This document shows, piece after piece, positions 44,524 through 53,672 of a stretch of DNA of 64,000 bases. Under the pieces are notes generated by a model. That model worked only from the letters and a program-made list of their open reading frames with translations. It was not told the origin of the DNA and did no database searches. Positions within the stretch are counted from its first letter, which is position 1, and each line of letters opens with the position of its first letter. This DNA is from Sphingomonas aracearum. Lineage in GTDB: Bacteria; Pseudomonadota; Alphaproteobacteria; Sphingomonadales; Sphingomonadaceae. The stretch is from NCBI RefSeq assembly GCF_003345355.1, contig NZ_QQNB01000005.1, positions 62,001-126,000 of the forward strand. The letters run 5' to 3'. The position numbers and the translations under genes were made by a program.

Positions 44524-44856
44524 CTAGGCTGCCATTCTGTCGCAAGCGTCGGCGCACCTGCGGCACGCCGCAACGCACTCCTCCATCCCATCGAGCCCTT
44601 CGCAGCTCGCTGCACATGCCCGACAGATCTCGGCGCACTCACGGCAAATATGCTGATGGTGAGTGGACTTGCGTGCCATAAAGTCGATCGCGACGGCGCA
44701 AATCTGTGCGCAATCGAGCATGATCTTGAGGTGCTCGGGCGCGGCGTGCTGTCCGCCCATCTCGAGGCAGTGGTTCATCGCCATATGGAGACAAGTCACG
44801 TGACATTCGTGGCAGGCGTCCATGCACGCCTTCATGTCAGGGTCGATCTGGTGCAT
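44524..44856 (-). CDS. Four-helix-bundle copper-storage protein (Csp-like)
   Basis: The start ATG 44856 gives 110 residues. Cysteines recur along the helices in a regular spacing (MDACHECHVTCLHMAMNHC, DCAQICAVAIDF, ICRECAEICRACAASC, ECVAACRRCADAC), the pattern of Csp/DUF326 bundles that fill their core with many Cu(I) ions. There is no signal peptide, so this is a cytosolic form (Csp3-like). Its own ECF-type promoter lies at 44892-44919. Confidence 0.9.
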   Translation of the reverse strand: MHQIDPDMKACMDACHECHVTCLHMAMNHCLEMGGQHAAPEHLKIMLDCAQICAVAIDFMARKSTHHQHICRECAEICRACAASCEGLDGMEECVAACRRCADACDRMAA

Positions 44857-44891
44857 CGGTCTTTCTCCGTCTGAGCCCCCGCCCACCCTTA

Positions 44892-44919
44892 TGTACGCAC
44901 CCTGCGCGAAAACCCCTTG
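44892..44919 (-). promoter_or_regulatory. Candidate ECF promoter of the copper-store gene, CAAGGG-N16-CGTACA
   Basis: On the minus strand CAAGGG (44914-44919), 16 bases, CGTACA (44892-44897), 35 bases before the start codon. The upstream box differs from the TGAGGG form in two bases, as does the DUF4396 site. Confidence 0.55.
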
Positions 44920-44948
44920 TCGCCGGCTTCCTGCAGCGTAGCTCAGCA

Positions 44949-45842
44949 CTACATCGTCCAGCGGCCGAACAGCGTCGCGAGAATGATGCCGCCCGCCAGC
45001 ATCAACAACGTCAGCACCGTCATAGCCACGATCTGTGCGCCGGTGACTTCGGGCTCCATCGCCATGCTTTCCACGGTCTTGGCTCCGCTATGTCCTACCC
45101 CATGTGTCATGCCCGGCATCGCGGTCAGGGCGCCCTCGGCCGCCATGTCGTGCCCGCCATGACCGAGTGCCCGCACCGTGCCCATTCCGTGCTTCAACCG
45201 GACCCCGACAAGCCAGAGATTGACGGGGTAGGCGATTGCAAAGCCTACAAGCGTCGCGAGCGACATGACGCCCCAGAAGCGAAGCGAGCTGGCGTGCATC
45301 GCCGCCATGTCGCGGCTCATCAGCATCACCATCGTCGGGATCATCCCTGCCATGACGGCATTCATCGAAAGCCACTCGGGGATGAAGGACATGCGGAGCG
45401 CGCCCCAATAGGAGCCGCCCGCCATGTCGCGCATGAACAGCGCCTGGAAGATGAGCAGGCCGAACGCGAAGCCGAACACATATTCCGCCATCACATCCTG
45501 CCACATCGGCAGGCCGAGCGCTGTGGTGATCGCAGCCGCGGCGATGACGCCCGTAGCGTCCCCTGCCAAGCAATGGATCGACGAGCCGAACGCCTGCTTC
45601 CACAAGGGGCGAACGAAGTCTTCATGCCGCTGGTTGAGCGGCTCCTGGCACGACAGGACATAGGCCGCGGCCATGATTGGGCCGCCGTAGAGCGTGACCA
45701 GAAGCCACCCCCACTTCATCACCTTCAGCTCGGGGTTACGCGTGAAGGCATCCCACGCAACGTAGGCAACGGAGAGCGCCGTCAGCACGAACCACGCGAC
45801 CAGCACTGAGTCGAGCCAGGGGCTCGGGGGCGGCATCGTCAC
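44949..45842 (-). CDS. DUF4396 membrane protein
   Basis: In this 297-residue protein about eight membrane helices surround the DUF4396 core: GSSIHCLAGDATGVIAAAAI, MAEYVFGFAFGLLIFQALFM and FIPEWLSMNAVMAGMIP. Cys, His, Asp and Met residues in the helices could bind metal. The family is repeatedly found in copper and other metal loci but has no proven role. A His/Met-rich cytosolic or periplasmic loop (GHGGHDMAAEG, MPGMTHGVGHSG) supports metal contact. It has its own ECF-type promoter. Confidence 0.8.
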   Translation of the reverse strand: MTMPPPSPWLDSVLVAWFVLTALSVAYVAWDAFTRNPELKVMKWGWLLVTLYGGPIMAAAYVLSCQEPLNQRHEDFVRPLWKQAFGSSIHCLAGDATGVIAAAAITTALGLPMWQDVMAEYVFGFAFGLLIFQALFMRDMAGGSYWGALRMSFIPEWLSMNAVMAGMIPTMVMLMSRDMAAMHASSLRFWGVMSLATLVGFAIAYPVNLWLVGVRLKHGMGTVRALGHGGHDMAAEGALTAMPGMTHGVGHSGAKTVESMAMEPEVTGAQIVAMTVLTLLMLAGGIILATLFGRWTM

Positions 45843-45867
45843 GGCAGCACTCCTCTACATGCTAGAG

Positions 45868-45895
45868 GATACGCGGCTCTCCGGATCATCCCTTG
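45868..45895 (-). promoter_or_regulatory. Candidate ECF promoter of the DUF4396 gene, CAAGGG-N16-CGTATC
   Basis: On the minus strand CAAGGG (45890-45895), 16 bases, CGTATC (45868-45873), 25 bases before the ATG. Its downstream CTAGCATG stretch is shared in part with the cnrY promoter. Confidence 0.6.
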
Positions 45896-45906
45896 CGCGG
45901 AGCGGG

Positions 45907-47214
45907 CTAGGCGAGCTTGCTGGAAACGGCCTTGATCGCTTTCAGTCCCGATCCGAACCGCGCGATGGCCTCCCGGTTCTTCTCCAGCTCGCCATAGGGC
46001 AGGTAGGATATGTCGAGGTCGGCTACGCGGCTGAACGCGGGGCGCTGCAGTTGCGCACGCACATCTGCTTCGCGCGCATCGGGCGCCACAAGGAACAGCC
46101 CTGCTGTCGCGTGAAGGTCACTACCGCTCAACGCCAAGTCCAGCATCCTGACGATGCCGGAGTAGATGGACGTCGAATGCTCCACCTCGAACGCCGCCGC
46201 GACGTGATCGCCGCCCCGTTCAAGCCAAAGCACATCGATCAACCGGATCGAGTCCGCACCTTTTGAGGTCGCGATCGTGTCGGGCAATCGCTCGAGGCAC
46301 CCGTGTCCCAGGGGCGCTCCGGCAAAGCTCCGGCTGCGGTCATTGGCCGCAATCCATACATCGTAGCCTAGCGCGAGCCCCAGATCGCGAAGCCAAGCCT
46401 GGATCTCGGTATGGGTGCGCTCGTTCTCGCCATCGCGCTGGGCCGCCTTGCTAAGTGTGCGCGCTTCCTCGCGCGCTGCTTCGAGCCGCGTGCTCCAATC
46501 GCCGATCTCGGCGCCGTCCAGGGGCGGGGCCGGATAGCGCTTCGAGCCCACGTCGAACAGCAAGCCCCCGATGGCGCCCAAGTCATTGGACAGGAGGTCG
46601 CGGTGCCGGTCGTTGAGGTCGAGGATGCCTGTTCGCATCGCCAGGAAGTGCTCCCAGCTTCCCAACTTCACGTTCGCGCCGGTGAGCGCGTTATAGCCGT
46701 TCACGATGGCGGTGTTGAAAGGCGGCACCAGCGTGGGATGAAGGAAGTAGAGGAGGTTCGCGACCGCCGGTCCAAGCCCCTTGATCTTCAACCGATCGAT
46801 CGCATGGATATGGCCGATGATCTCCTCGGCAGTGTCGCAACACGAGCACGCGTCGAGGAGCCGCCCGAAAGCCCGCTGATTGTCGGGATTCTCGTATATG
46901 TCGGGGATGCGGAGCTTCGGCTTCCACAGGAAAGCGTGGTCGGCACCTTTGAAGATCTGGCGCTGTTCGGCAACAGAATGGACGACGGTTTCAAGAGAAG
47001 AACCACGATAGGCGACCCCGAACGTGCCCCGCTCGATCTCGCCCACAACCTGGGTGATCCCGCGCCGGATCGAGCGGAAGTTCTTCAGCCGCTCATCCCA
47101 CAGGAACCAGCTTCGGTAAGTCGCCCCCGGATCGTCACGCCAGCGGGCAATTAAGCGGCGCACCAGGCCGTCATGGTCGGTGCCAGTAGAAAGACTGTCG
47201 ATCTGCGCTGCCAT
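45907..47214 (-). CDS. Unknown protein, possible restriction-endonuclease-like nuclease
   Basis: The preferred start is ATG 47214 (435 residues); an in-frame extension to 47352 looks unlike protein. The N-terminal half contains a helix-hairpin-helix-like stretch KIKGLGPAVANLLYFLHPTL. The C-terminal third has IRLIDVLWLERGGDHVAAAF followed by EVEHSTSIYSGIVRM, which matches by eye the Asp...Glu-x-Glu strand pair of PD-(D/E)XK nucleases. The function is inferred; it may be a DNA-damage or defence nuclease. It is divergent from the copper ATPase gene. Confidence 0.55.
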   Translation of the reverse strand: MAAQIDSLSTGTDHDGLVRRLIARWRDDPGATYRSWFLWDERLKNFRSIRRGITQVVGEIERGTFGVAYRGSSLETVVHSVAEQRQIFKGADHAFLWKPKLRIPDIYENPDNQRAFGRLLDACSCCDTAEEIIGHIHAIDRLKIKGLGPAVANLLYFLHPTLVPPFNTAIVNGYNALTGANVKLGSWEHFLAMRTGILDLNDRHRDLLSNDLGAIGGLLFDVGSKRYPAPPLDGAEIGDWSTRLEAAREEARTLSKAAQRDGENERTHTEIQAWLRDLGLALGYDVWIAANDRSRSFAGAPLGHGCLERLPDTIATSKGADSIRLIDVLWLERGGDHVAAAFEVEHSTSIYSGIVRMLDLALSGSDLHATAGLFLVAPDAREADVRAQLQRPAFSRVADLDISYLPYGELEKNREAIARFGSGLKAIKAVSSKLA

Positions 47215-47373
47215 ATGTCCCCGATTGCCCCCGGCCCGCGTTTGGCGAGCTAGTAATAGACCTAAGCTGCGGCCCTTATGGCGTCGAGGGTGTAGAGCTG
47301 GCCCCCGCAATATGAGGGCAACGCCGCTCCCGCGCGTAGATTCAACATACACGCCAGCGGTGCCGACAGGGCC

Positions 47374-47404
47374 TTGACCCTAACACGGTGTCATACCCTA
47401 CATG
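47374..47404 (+). promoter_or_regulatory. MerR/CueR-type promoter of the copper ATPase
   Basis: TTGACC (47374-47379), a 19-base spacer containing the small dyad ACAC-G-GTGT, and TACATG (47399-47404). The over-long spacer is the form activated by CueR; the cueR gene is the next one in the operon. The ATPase ATG is at 47429 after an AAGGAG site. Confidence 0.55.
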
Positions 47405-47428
47405 CTCTCGGGTCGAAGGAGTCTTGCC

Positions 47429-49903
47429 ATGAACGACCCTCATTCCCATTCCCAAGCCGGGGGTTGCGGCTGTTCGAAGCCTGCGCCTGAATCGGTCTCC
47501 ACGCCCTCATCCTGTTGCGGGGGCGGCTCGGCCGCTCCCGCAAAGATCGAGCACGAACATCATCACACCGAAGCGGGCGGCTGCTGCTCGGGCAGTAAGG
47601 ACAACGATGCCGCAGCAGCAGTGATCGACGCGGTGTGCGGCATGACGGTCGATCCCGCAAAAACGACACACCATGCCGAGCACGCTGGTCATGCCTATCA
47701 TTTCTGTAGCGCAGGGTGCCGGAGCAAGTTTGTCGCCAATCCTGACGCCTATCTGAGCGATAAGCCGAAACCGGAGCCGATGGCGACGCCGGGGGCGATG
47801 TGGACGTGCCCGATGCACCCGCAAATTCGCCAGGAAGGGCCGGGAACTTGCCCAATCTGCGGCATGGCGCTCGAACCCGAAGAACCGTCGCTCGACGATA
47901 CTCCCAACCCTGAGCTGGTCGACTTCACGCGCCGACTGTGGGTGGCGGGCGCGCTCACGATCCCGCTGCTCGTCGTCTCGATGTTCGCGGAGATGTTAGG
48001 CCTGCATGTGGTTAGCCCTGCGGCCTCGCCTTGGGTCCAGCTCGCACTCACCGCGCCGATCGTGCTGTGGGCGGGCTGGCCGTTTTTCGAGCGGGGGTGG
48101 ACATCGCTTCGTACCCGCCATCTCAATATGTTCACACTGATCGCGATCGGCGTAGGTGCCGCCTTCCTCTATAGCGTGGTCGCGACGCTCGCGCCGGGCA
48201 TCTTCCCAGCGACCTTCCGCACGCATGGGAGCATGGTTCCCGTCTATTACGAGGCGGCCGGCGTCGTGGTGACACTGGTGCTGCTCGGGCAAGTGCTCGA
48301 ACTGCGCGCTAGGGCGGCGACAGGGCGCGCGATCCGCGCTCTCATGGATCTCGCCCCCAAGACGGCGCGACGCTTGCAGCCTGACGGTTCTGAAGAAGAA
48401 GTCGGGCTTGCCGACGTGGCAACCGGTGACCGGCTGCGGGTCCGCCCCGGTGAAGCCATCCCGGTCGATGGCGTCGTGGTCGAGGGTCGTTCGTCGGTCG
48501 ACGAAGCCATGCTCACCGGCGAACCCGCGCCGGTCCTCAAGGAAGTCGAGGCGATCGTTACCGGGGGCACCGTCAACGGGACGGGCAGCCTGGTGATGGA
48601 AGCCCGCGCGGTTGGTTCGGACACGATGCTCGCGCGTATCGTCCGCATGGTCGCGGAAGCGCAGCGAAGCCGCGCCCCGATACAGGCGGTCGCCGATCGG
48701 GTTTCAGGATGGTTCGTGCCGCTCGTCGTGCTGATCTCGATTGCGACCTTCATCACTTGGTCGCTGGTCGGCCCTGAGCCGCGCATGGGCCATGCCCTGC
48801 TTAACGCCATCGCAGTGCTGGTGATCGCCTGCCCGTGCGCGCTCGGGCTCGCCACGCCCATGTCGATCATGGTCGGCACGGGACGCGGCGCTCAGGCCGG
48901 CGTGCTGGTGAAGAACGCGGAAGCCTTACAGGGGCTGGAAAAGGTCGATACCCTTGTCATCGACAAGACGGGTACGCTCACGGAAGGCAAGCCCAAGCTG
49001 ATCGCGGTCGAGACGGTCAGCGCGGTCGGAGAGAACGACATGCTCGCGCTTGCCGCGGCCGTCGAAGGCCAATCCGAACATCCGCTCGCGCACGCAATCG
49101 TCGTTGCCGCCAAAGAACGAGGATTGCAGCTCGGCACAGTCGCGGACTTTGCCTCGCAAACCGGGCTGGGTGTCAGCGCCAGGGTGGGCGGCCGCTCGGT
49201 CGTGATTGGCAATGCGGTGCAAATGAGCCGGATCGGCGCTGATCTCAAGCCGGTCGACGCCGCGGCCGATCGTCACCGTGGCGAAGGCGCGGGCATCATC
49301 CTCGTCGCGATCGACGGGGCGCTCGCCGGTCTGCTCGCAGTCGCCGATCCGGTGCGCGCATCGGCGCGCGACGCTATTGCCGCGCTTCGCAAGGAGGGCC
49401 TGCGGGTCGTCATGCTCACCGGCGACAATCGTGGGACGGCCGATGCTGTCGCGCGCGCCGTGGGCGGTCTTGATGACGTGCGCGCCGATCTGCTGCCGGA
49501 AGACAAGGCGCGTATCATCGGCGAGCTGAAAGCGAGCGGCGCAAGGGTCGCAATGGCGGGCGATGGGATCAACGACGCCCCGGCGCTCGCCGCCGCGGAT
49601 GTCGGCTTGGCGATGGGAACGGGAACAGACGTGGCGATCGAAAGCGCCGGCATGACGCTCACGCGCGGCGATCTCTCGGCGATCGTGCGCGCCCGCAAGC
49701 TCGCTCGCGCGACGATGCGAAATATTCGCCAAAACCTGTTCTTCTCGTTTCTGTTCAACGGGATTGGTGTGCCAGTCGCGGCGGGAGTCCTCTACCCGGT
49801 AGCAGGCATCCTGCTGTCGCCGATGCTGGCCGGTGCAGCGATGGCGATCTCGTCGTTCACCGTGGTCCTGAACGCGCTGCGGCTCAACGCGGTAAAGCTG
49901 TGA
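47429..49903 (+). CDS. Copper-translocating P1B-type ATPase with YHS and heavy-metal-binding domains
   Basis: The 824-residue pump begins with a Cys/His-rich tail ([24 protein letters not shown]), then a YHS domain ([20 protein letters not shown], about 70-110) and a heavy-metal-binding domain ([20 protein letters not shown], about 130-155) in place of the usual ferredoxin-like HMA domains. The core has [24 protein letters not shown] in QSEHPLAHA and [11 protein letters not shown]. It exports Cu(I) from the cytosol. Start chosen at ATG 47429 because of its AAGGAG site. Confidence 0.95.
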   Translation: MNDPHSHSQAGGCGCSKPAPESVSTPSSCCGGGSAAPAKIEHEHHHTEAGGCCSGSKDNDAAAAVIDAVCGMTVDPAKTTHHAEHAGHAYHFCSAGCRSKFVANPDAYLSDKPKPEPMATPGAMWTCPMHPQIRQEGPGTCPICGMALEPEEPSLDDTPNPELVDFTRRLWVAGALTIPLLVVSMFAEMLGLHVVSPAASPWVQLALTAPIVLWAGWPFFERGWTSLRTRHLNMFTLIAIGVGAAFLYSVVATLAPGIFPATFRTHGSMVPVYYEAAGVVVTLVLLGQVLELRARAATGRAIRALMDLAPKTARRLQPDGSEEEVGLADVATGDRLRVRPGEAIPVDGVVVEGRSSVDEAMLTGEPAPVLKEVEAIVTGGTVNGTGSLVMEARAVGSDTMLARIVRMVAEAQRSRAPIQAVADRVSGWFVPLVVLISIATFITWSLVGPEPRMGHALLNAIAVLVIACPCALGLATPMSIMVGTGRGAQAGVLVKNAEALQGLEKVDTLVIDKTGTLTEGKPKLIAVETVSAVGENDMLALAAAVEGQSEHPLAHAIVVAAKERGLQLGTVADFASQTGLGVSARVGGRSVVIGNAVQMSRIGADLKPVDAAADRHRGEGAGIILVAIDGALAGLLAVADPVRASARDAIAALRKEGLRVVMLTGDNRGTADAVARAVGGLDDVRADLLPEDKARIIGELKASGARVAMAGDGINDAPALAAADVGLAMGTGTDVAIESAGMTLTRGDLSAIVRARKLARATMRNIRQNLFFSFLFNGIGVPVAAGVLYPVAGILLSPMLAGAAMAISSFTVVLNALRLNAVKL

Positions 49904-50283
49904 ACATCGGAGCGGCGTCGGACGCCAGCGGCGTCTCCCAACGCATGATCCGCCACTATGAAAAGATTGGCTTGGTGCCCGCGCCGCCACGGCGCGGGAG
50001 CTACCGGGACTATGCCGACGCTGACGTTCATCGGCTGCAATTTATCGCCAACGCGCGCGACCTGGGGTTCCCGATCGAGGAAATCCGCACGCTGCTGGGG
50101 CTATGGTCGGATCGCGATCGGTCGAGCGCGGAAGTCAAGACGCTGGCGGAAGCCCGCGCTGCCGAACTGGGCCGCAAGGTCCGCGTCTTGGACGCCATGC
50201 GCCGCTCGCTTACCGGGCTCGCCCAAGCCTGTCATGGCGATGATCGGCCTGATTGTCCGATCATCGAACGCTTGGCTGAATAA
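49900..50283 (+). CDS. cueR: CueR-type MerR-family copper regulator
   Basis: The GTG at 49900 overlaps the ATPase stop. The 127-residue protein has helix-turn-helix [20 protein letters not shown] and the CueR metal loop with Cys111 and Cys119 ([10 protein letters not shown]), specific for Cu(I)/Ag(I). It should activate the ATPase promoter at 47374-47404 and so its own expression. Confidence 0.9.
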   Translation: MNIGAASDASGVSQRMIRHYEKIGLVPAPPRRGSYRDYADADVHRLQFIANARDLGFPIEEIRTLLGLWSDRDRSSAEVKTLAEARAAELGRKVRVLDAMRRSLTGLAQACHGDDRPDCPIIERLAE

Positions 50284-50335
50284 CTTGCGCGGCTAACTTT
50301 TACTCCACTTGAGCGTGATCGTGCGTCGCACCGTT

Positions 50336-50997
50336 TCACGCGTTTCGCGCTGCGGCTTTGCCGCACCCCTCGATCGCCGCGCGGTTGGCCGTCACGATCC
50401 TGTCGGCCCCGACGATGGCGCGGAACGCGGTGGGACTGGCGCTCTGGATCATACGCTGCCCGGCTTCCCAGCGGGGCAAGTCGAGCGTCCGCGCCGCCAT
50501 GCGCTCGGGCCATTGCCAGCTCGCCGGTGCGATCTCGCGCGCGACCAGGCCCGGCACGATCGCCCATGCGAGGATGCCGGCCGCCACCCCACCCAGGGCA
50601 AACCATAGCTGCCGATTCTTCTGGTCGGCGCGTGTCCATGCGGACCCGGCGATGGCGCGAAGATCGGCCATGATGCGGGCCTTGTCCTCGCCCGCCTTGG
50701 CGAGCGCCGCCTGATCCTCGCGCCGGGCGGCGCTGCCCGCCGCGGCGATGCGCTGCGCCATCTGCTCCGGCGTCATCGCCAGCGCCGGGGCCGCTTTCAG
50801 GAATTGGCCGATGCGCGCGACGTTCTCGCCTGCCGTGTTCACGTTCTGCTGGAGCACGCCAAGCGTCTCGGTATGGTCGGGTATGTCGATCGCCGCGCTC
50901 GGCCGCCAAGCCCTCCACGGCGCAGCGCCAGCTCGCCGCGCATGGCCTCGAACGCCTCGGCCGCGCCTGCTCCGCCCTGATCGTCCTCGTCCGTCAC
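50336..50997 (-). pseudogene. DUF6118 gene broken by two frameshifts
   Basis: The longest intact frame (50336-50857) encodes the C-terminal 170 residues of a DUF6118 protein (MTPEQMAQRIAAAGSAARRE, then a membrane helix and WEAGQRMIQSA). Upstream the family sequence continues in three different frames: from GTG 50997 DEDDQGGAGAAEAFEAMRGE, then VEGLAAER one frame over, then AIDIPDHTETLGVLQQN in the frame of the main part. Two small indels near 50920 and 50890 explain this. DUF6118 genes occur beside conjugation genes of sphingomonad plasmids, so this marks an old plasmid backbone. Confidence 0.75.
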
Positions 50998-51069
50998 CTG
51001 TCGTGAGCCTGCAACCCGTGATATTTCTCCGAGTTAATCAAAGGAGACCCAACAATCACCGGACCGTTC

Positions 51070-52317
51070 ATGCCTAAGACACCACACACGAAAGGCCCGG
51101 ACGAAACCCTTTCTCTCCTCGCCGATCCCTATCGGTTCATCTCCAGGCAGTGCCAGCGCCTAGGCGCAAACGCTTTTGAATCCCGTTTCCTGCTGAAAAA
51201 GACCACCTGCCTTAAGGGGGCCAAGGCCGCCGAAATCTTCTACGATACGACCCGCTTCATGCGCGAAGGTGCCATGCCGGCCGCCATTCAGAAGACACTG
51301 CTGGGCCAAGGCGGCGTTCAGGGTCTGGACGGCGGGACCCATCGCCACCGCAAGCAGATGTTCATGAGCCTGATGACGCCAGAGCGCGTCCGGGCGCTGG
51401 CGCAGCTGTTCGAGGCCGAGTGGCGCAGGGCGGTGCCGGGTTGGACGCGAAAAGGAGAGATCGTCTTCTATGACGAGTTGCATGAGCCGCTGACGCGGGC
51501 GGTATGCGCTTGGGCGGGAGTTCCTCTTACGGACGATGAAGCCAGCAACCGCGCGGGCGAACTGCGGGCGCTGTTCGACGCCGCCGGCTCGGCGAGCCCG
51601 AGGCATCTCTGGTCACGGCTGGCCCGTCGTCGCGTCGACGCATGGGCGGCGCGGATCATTGAGGACATTCGGGCCGGGAGCATCGGCTCGGGCTCGGAGA
51701 CCGCGGCTTACGCGATAGCTTGGCATCGCGACCGGCACGACGGTCTCCTTTCGCCGCACGTCGCAGCGGTCGAACTGGTAAATGTCCTTCGCCCGACCGT
51801 CGCGATCGCAGTATACATCACCTTCGTCGCCCACGCGCTGCAAACCTGTTCAGGGATAAGGGCGGCCTTGGCTCAGGAGCCGGACTATGCCGAGCTCTTC
51901 GTCCAGGAGGTCCGCCGATTCTATCCCTTCTTTCCCGCTGTGGTGGCGCGCGCGCGCCAAGATTTCGAGTGGGAGGGGATGGCCTTTCCGGAAGGGCGTC
52001 AAGTGATGCTGGACCTTTATGGGAGCAATCACGACGCAGCGACCTGGGCCGACCCCCAGGAGTTTCGCCCTGAGCGTTTCAGGGCTTGGGACGAAGACTC
52101 CTTCAACTTCATTCCGCAGGGCGGCGGCGATCACTATCTCGGCCATCGCTGTCCCGGCGAATGGATCGTCCTCGCGATCATGAAGGTGGCGGCACACCTC
52201 CTCGTCAACGCGATGCGCTATGACGTACCGGACCAGGACCTGAGCATCGATTTCGCCAGGCTGCCAGCGCTTCCGAAAAGCGGCTTCGTGATGCGCAGCG
52301 TCCACATGGGTGGCTAG
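51070..52317 (+). CDS. CYP152B1: Cytochrome P450 fatty-acid peroxygenase (CYP152, P450SPalpha-like)
   Basis: This 415-residue protein is the length of Sphingomonas P450SPalpha, with the heme-binding Cys361 in GDHYLGHRCPGEW and Arg241-Pro242 (NVLRPTVAIAVY), where ordinary P450s have acid-alcohol residues; Arg binds the fatty acid carboxylate. The enzyme uses hydrogen peroxide to alpha-hydroxylate long-chain fatty acids in the cytosol. It is a lone gene between a broken DUF6118 gene and merR, without a redox partner, as expected. Confidence 0.9.
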   Translation: MPKTPHTKGPDETLSLLADPYRFISRQCQRLGANAFESRFLLKKTTCLKGAKAAEIFYDTTRFMREGAMPAAIQKTLLGQGGVQGLDGGTHRHRKQMFMSLMTPERVRALAQLFEAEWRRAVPGWTRKGEIVFYDELHEPLTRAVCAWAGVPLTDDEASNRAGELRALFDAAGSASPRHLWSRLARRRVDAWAARIIEDIRAGSIGSGSETAAYAIAWHRDRHDGLLSPHVAAVELVNVLRPTVAIAVYITFVAHALQTCSGIRAALAQEPDYAELFVQEVRRFYPFFPAVVARARQDFEWEGMAFPEGRQVMLDLYGSNHDAATWADPQEFRPERFRAWDEDSFNFIPQGGGDHYLGHRCPGEWIVLAIMKVAAHLLVNAMRYDVPDQDLSIDFARLPALPKSGFVMRSVHMGG

Positions 52318-52390
52318 CGCCGCGTGCCGTGGTGATGGTGATCGGCTCCGTCATCGACCGTTTGCGCGGAACCGGCGCGCGATGCGACAT

Positions 52391-52807
52391 CTACCCAGAC
52401 GAAGGTTGGTCCAGCAAGTCGATCACGGCGCAACTCGCCGCCCCGTCGCCTTCGCAACGGTCGATGGTCGCAGCCAGCAGGCTTTCTAGTTGCGCCAGAT
52501 CCTCCATCTTAGCGCGCACACGCTCTAGATGGTGAGCCGCGATCTCGCGGACCTCACTGCATGACGCCTGCGCAGAACCGCCAAGAGACAGGATCGCGCG
52601 CACCTCGGCCGGGGAGAAGCCGAGTTCGCGCGCGCGACGGACGAACCCAAGTGCGCGGACGTGACCGGTCCCATATACCCGCCGCCCGCCGCTTGTGCGG
52701 GGTGGCGTTGCGAGAACACCAACGCGCTCGAAGTACCGGATCGTCTCGATATTCACGCCAGTCCGGCGAGACAGCTCGCCGATCGCAATGCTTTCCTCAA
52801 CGCGCAT
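52391..52807 (-). CDS. merR: Mercury-responsive MerR regulator
   Basis: From ATG 52807, 138 residues: helix-turn-helix IAIGELSRRTGVNIETIRYF and a full set of mercury ligands, Cys83 (QASCSEVREI), Cys118 and Cys126 (DRCEGDGAASCAV). It is divergent from merT across a 19-base-spacer promoter. Unlike the merR-like gene at 24671 it keeps all three cysteines. Confidence 0.9.
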   Translation of the reverse strand: MRVEESIAIGELSRRTGVNIETIRYFERVGVLATPPRTSGGRRVYGTGHVRALGFVRRARELGFSPAEVRAILSLGGSAQASCSEVREIAAHHLERVRAKMEDLAQLESLLAATIDRCEGDGAASCAVIDLLDQPSSG

Positions 52808-52814
52808 ATACCGC

Positions 52815-52845
52815 TTGCTCCTGTAGTCACTACAGGATGCATAAC
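52815..52845 (+). promoter_or_regulatory. merT promoter with MerR operator
   Basis: TTGCTC (52815-52820), then the perfect dyad CCTGTAGT-C-ACTACAGG (52820-52836) inside a 19-base spacer, then CATAAC (52840-52845). merT starts 25 bases later. The dyad differs from the classic GTAC-type mer operator at 24681. Confidence 0.65.
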
Positions 52846-52869
52846 GGGCTAACCCGCTAGAGGCGATAG

Positions 52870-53286
52870 ATGAACCAAGAGAGCATCCCGCGTGAAACCC
52901 TAAGCGCACCAACGTCACGACGTCGCGCCGACACGGGGCTATCCGCCCTCGGCGCGCTTGCGAGCTTAGCCGCTGTTCTAGCTGCGGCGTCATGCTGCGT
53001 CCTGCCCCTCGCACTCGCGGCGCTCGGCCTGGGGGCGGGCCTGTCCAGCAACTTCGCCGCGCTGATGCCACTAAGGTGGCCGCTAACGGCGACCTCGCTC
53101 ATCGGCTTGGCTGCTGGGTGGTGGGCCTACGCGCAGCGTCGGAGGTCCTGTGCTGGGGACCGGTCCTGCACAATGCCGCTGCCCTCGCGCGCGACACCTA
53201 TCCTGCTCGCGATTGGAACGGTTCTGACGCTTATCGCGTTCGCCTGGGACCTCCTAGAAGCGCCGCTGATGAACGCGCTTTCCTGA
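52870..53286 (+). CDS. merT: Mercuric ion transporter MerT
   Basis: The 138-residue protein has three membrane helices, with the paired cysteines ASCCVLPLALAALGLG in the first helix and a second pair in the loop after the second (RRRSCAGDRSC). MerT carries Hg(II) inward for reduction by MerA. No merP or merA lies in the window. Its TGA overlaps the ATG of the next gene by one base. Confidence 0.85.
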   Translation: MNQESIPRETLSAPTSRRRADTGLSALGALASLAAVLAAASCCVLPLALAALGLGAGLSSNFAALMPLRWPLTATSLIGLAAGWWAYAQRRRSCAGDRSCTMPLPSRATPILLAIGTVLTLIAFAWDLLEAPLMNALS

Positions 53287-53507
53287 TGCAGCTCACCTCA
53301 ACCCTGACCTGTCCCAAATGCGGCGGGGTGGCCACCGAAAGGATGCCCACCAACGCCTGCCAGTTTTTCTATGATTGCCGGCATTGCGCGGTGGTGCTGC
53401 GGCCCTTGGCCGGCGACTGCTGCGTGTTCTGCTCATTTGGCGATGTCCCATGCCCTCCAATCCAGGAGGCGAAAGCAAACGGGACTGTGACGGGCTGCTG
53501 CGGGTGA
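53286..53507 (+). CDS. GDCCVFCSxGxVPCPPIQ-family small protein
   Basis: The 73-residue protein begins with a zinc-ribbon-like CPKCGG and ends in the family signature GDCCVFCSFGDVPCPPIQ, with ten cysteines in all. Such proteins are found in mercury resistance operons and probably bind Hg(II) or a thiol-metal complex; their role is not proven. It is translationally coupled to merT. Confidence 0.85.
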   Translation: MQLTSTLTCPKCGGVATERMPTNACQFFYDCRHCAVVLRPLAGDCCVFCSFGDVPCPPIQEAKANGTVTGCCG

Positions 53508-53672
53508 GGCGATAGCTTCACGTTCCTTCGTGAACTGGGGTCCTGCTCGCCCAAGGTCGCGCAAGCGGAAGTTGCCTACTTCGGTCTTATTCGACCGGTT
53601 CTGACCTGCCTCAACTGCTCATTTTCGAGAGGGCATTTGAACAGGATAGCATTTCGGGCGCTTAAAAAGCCC

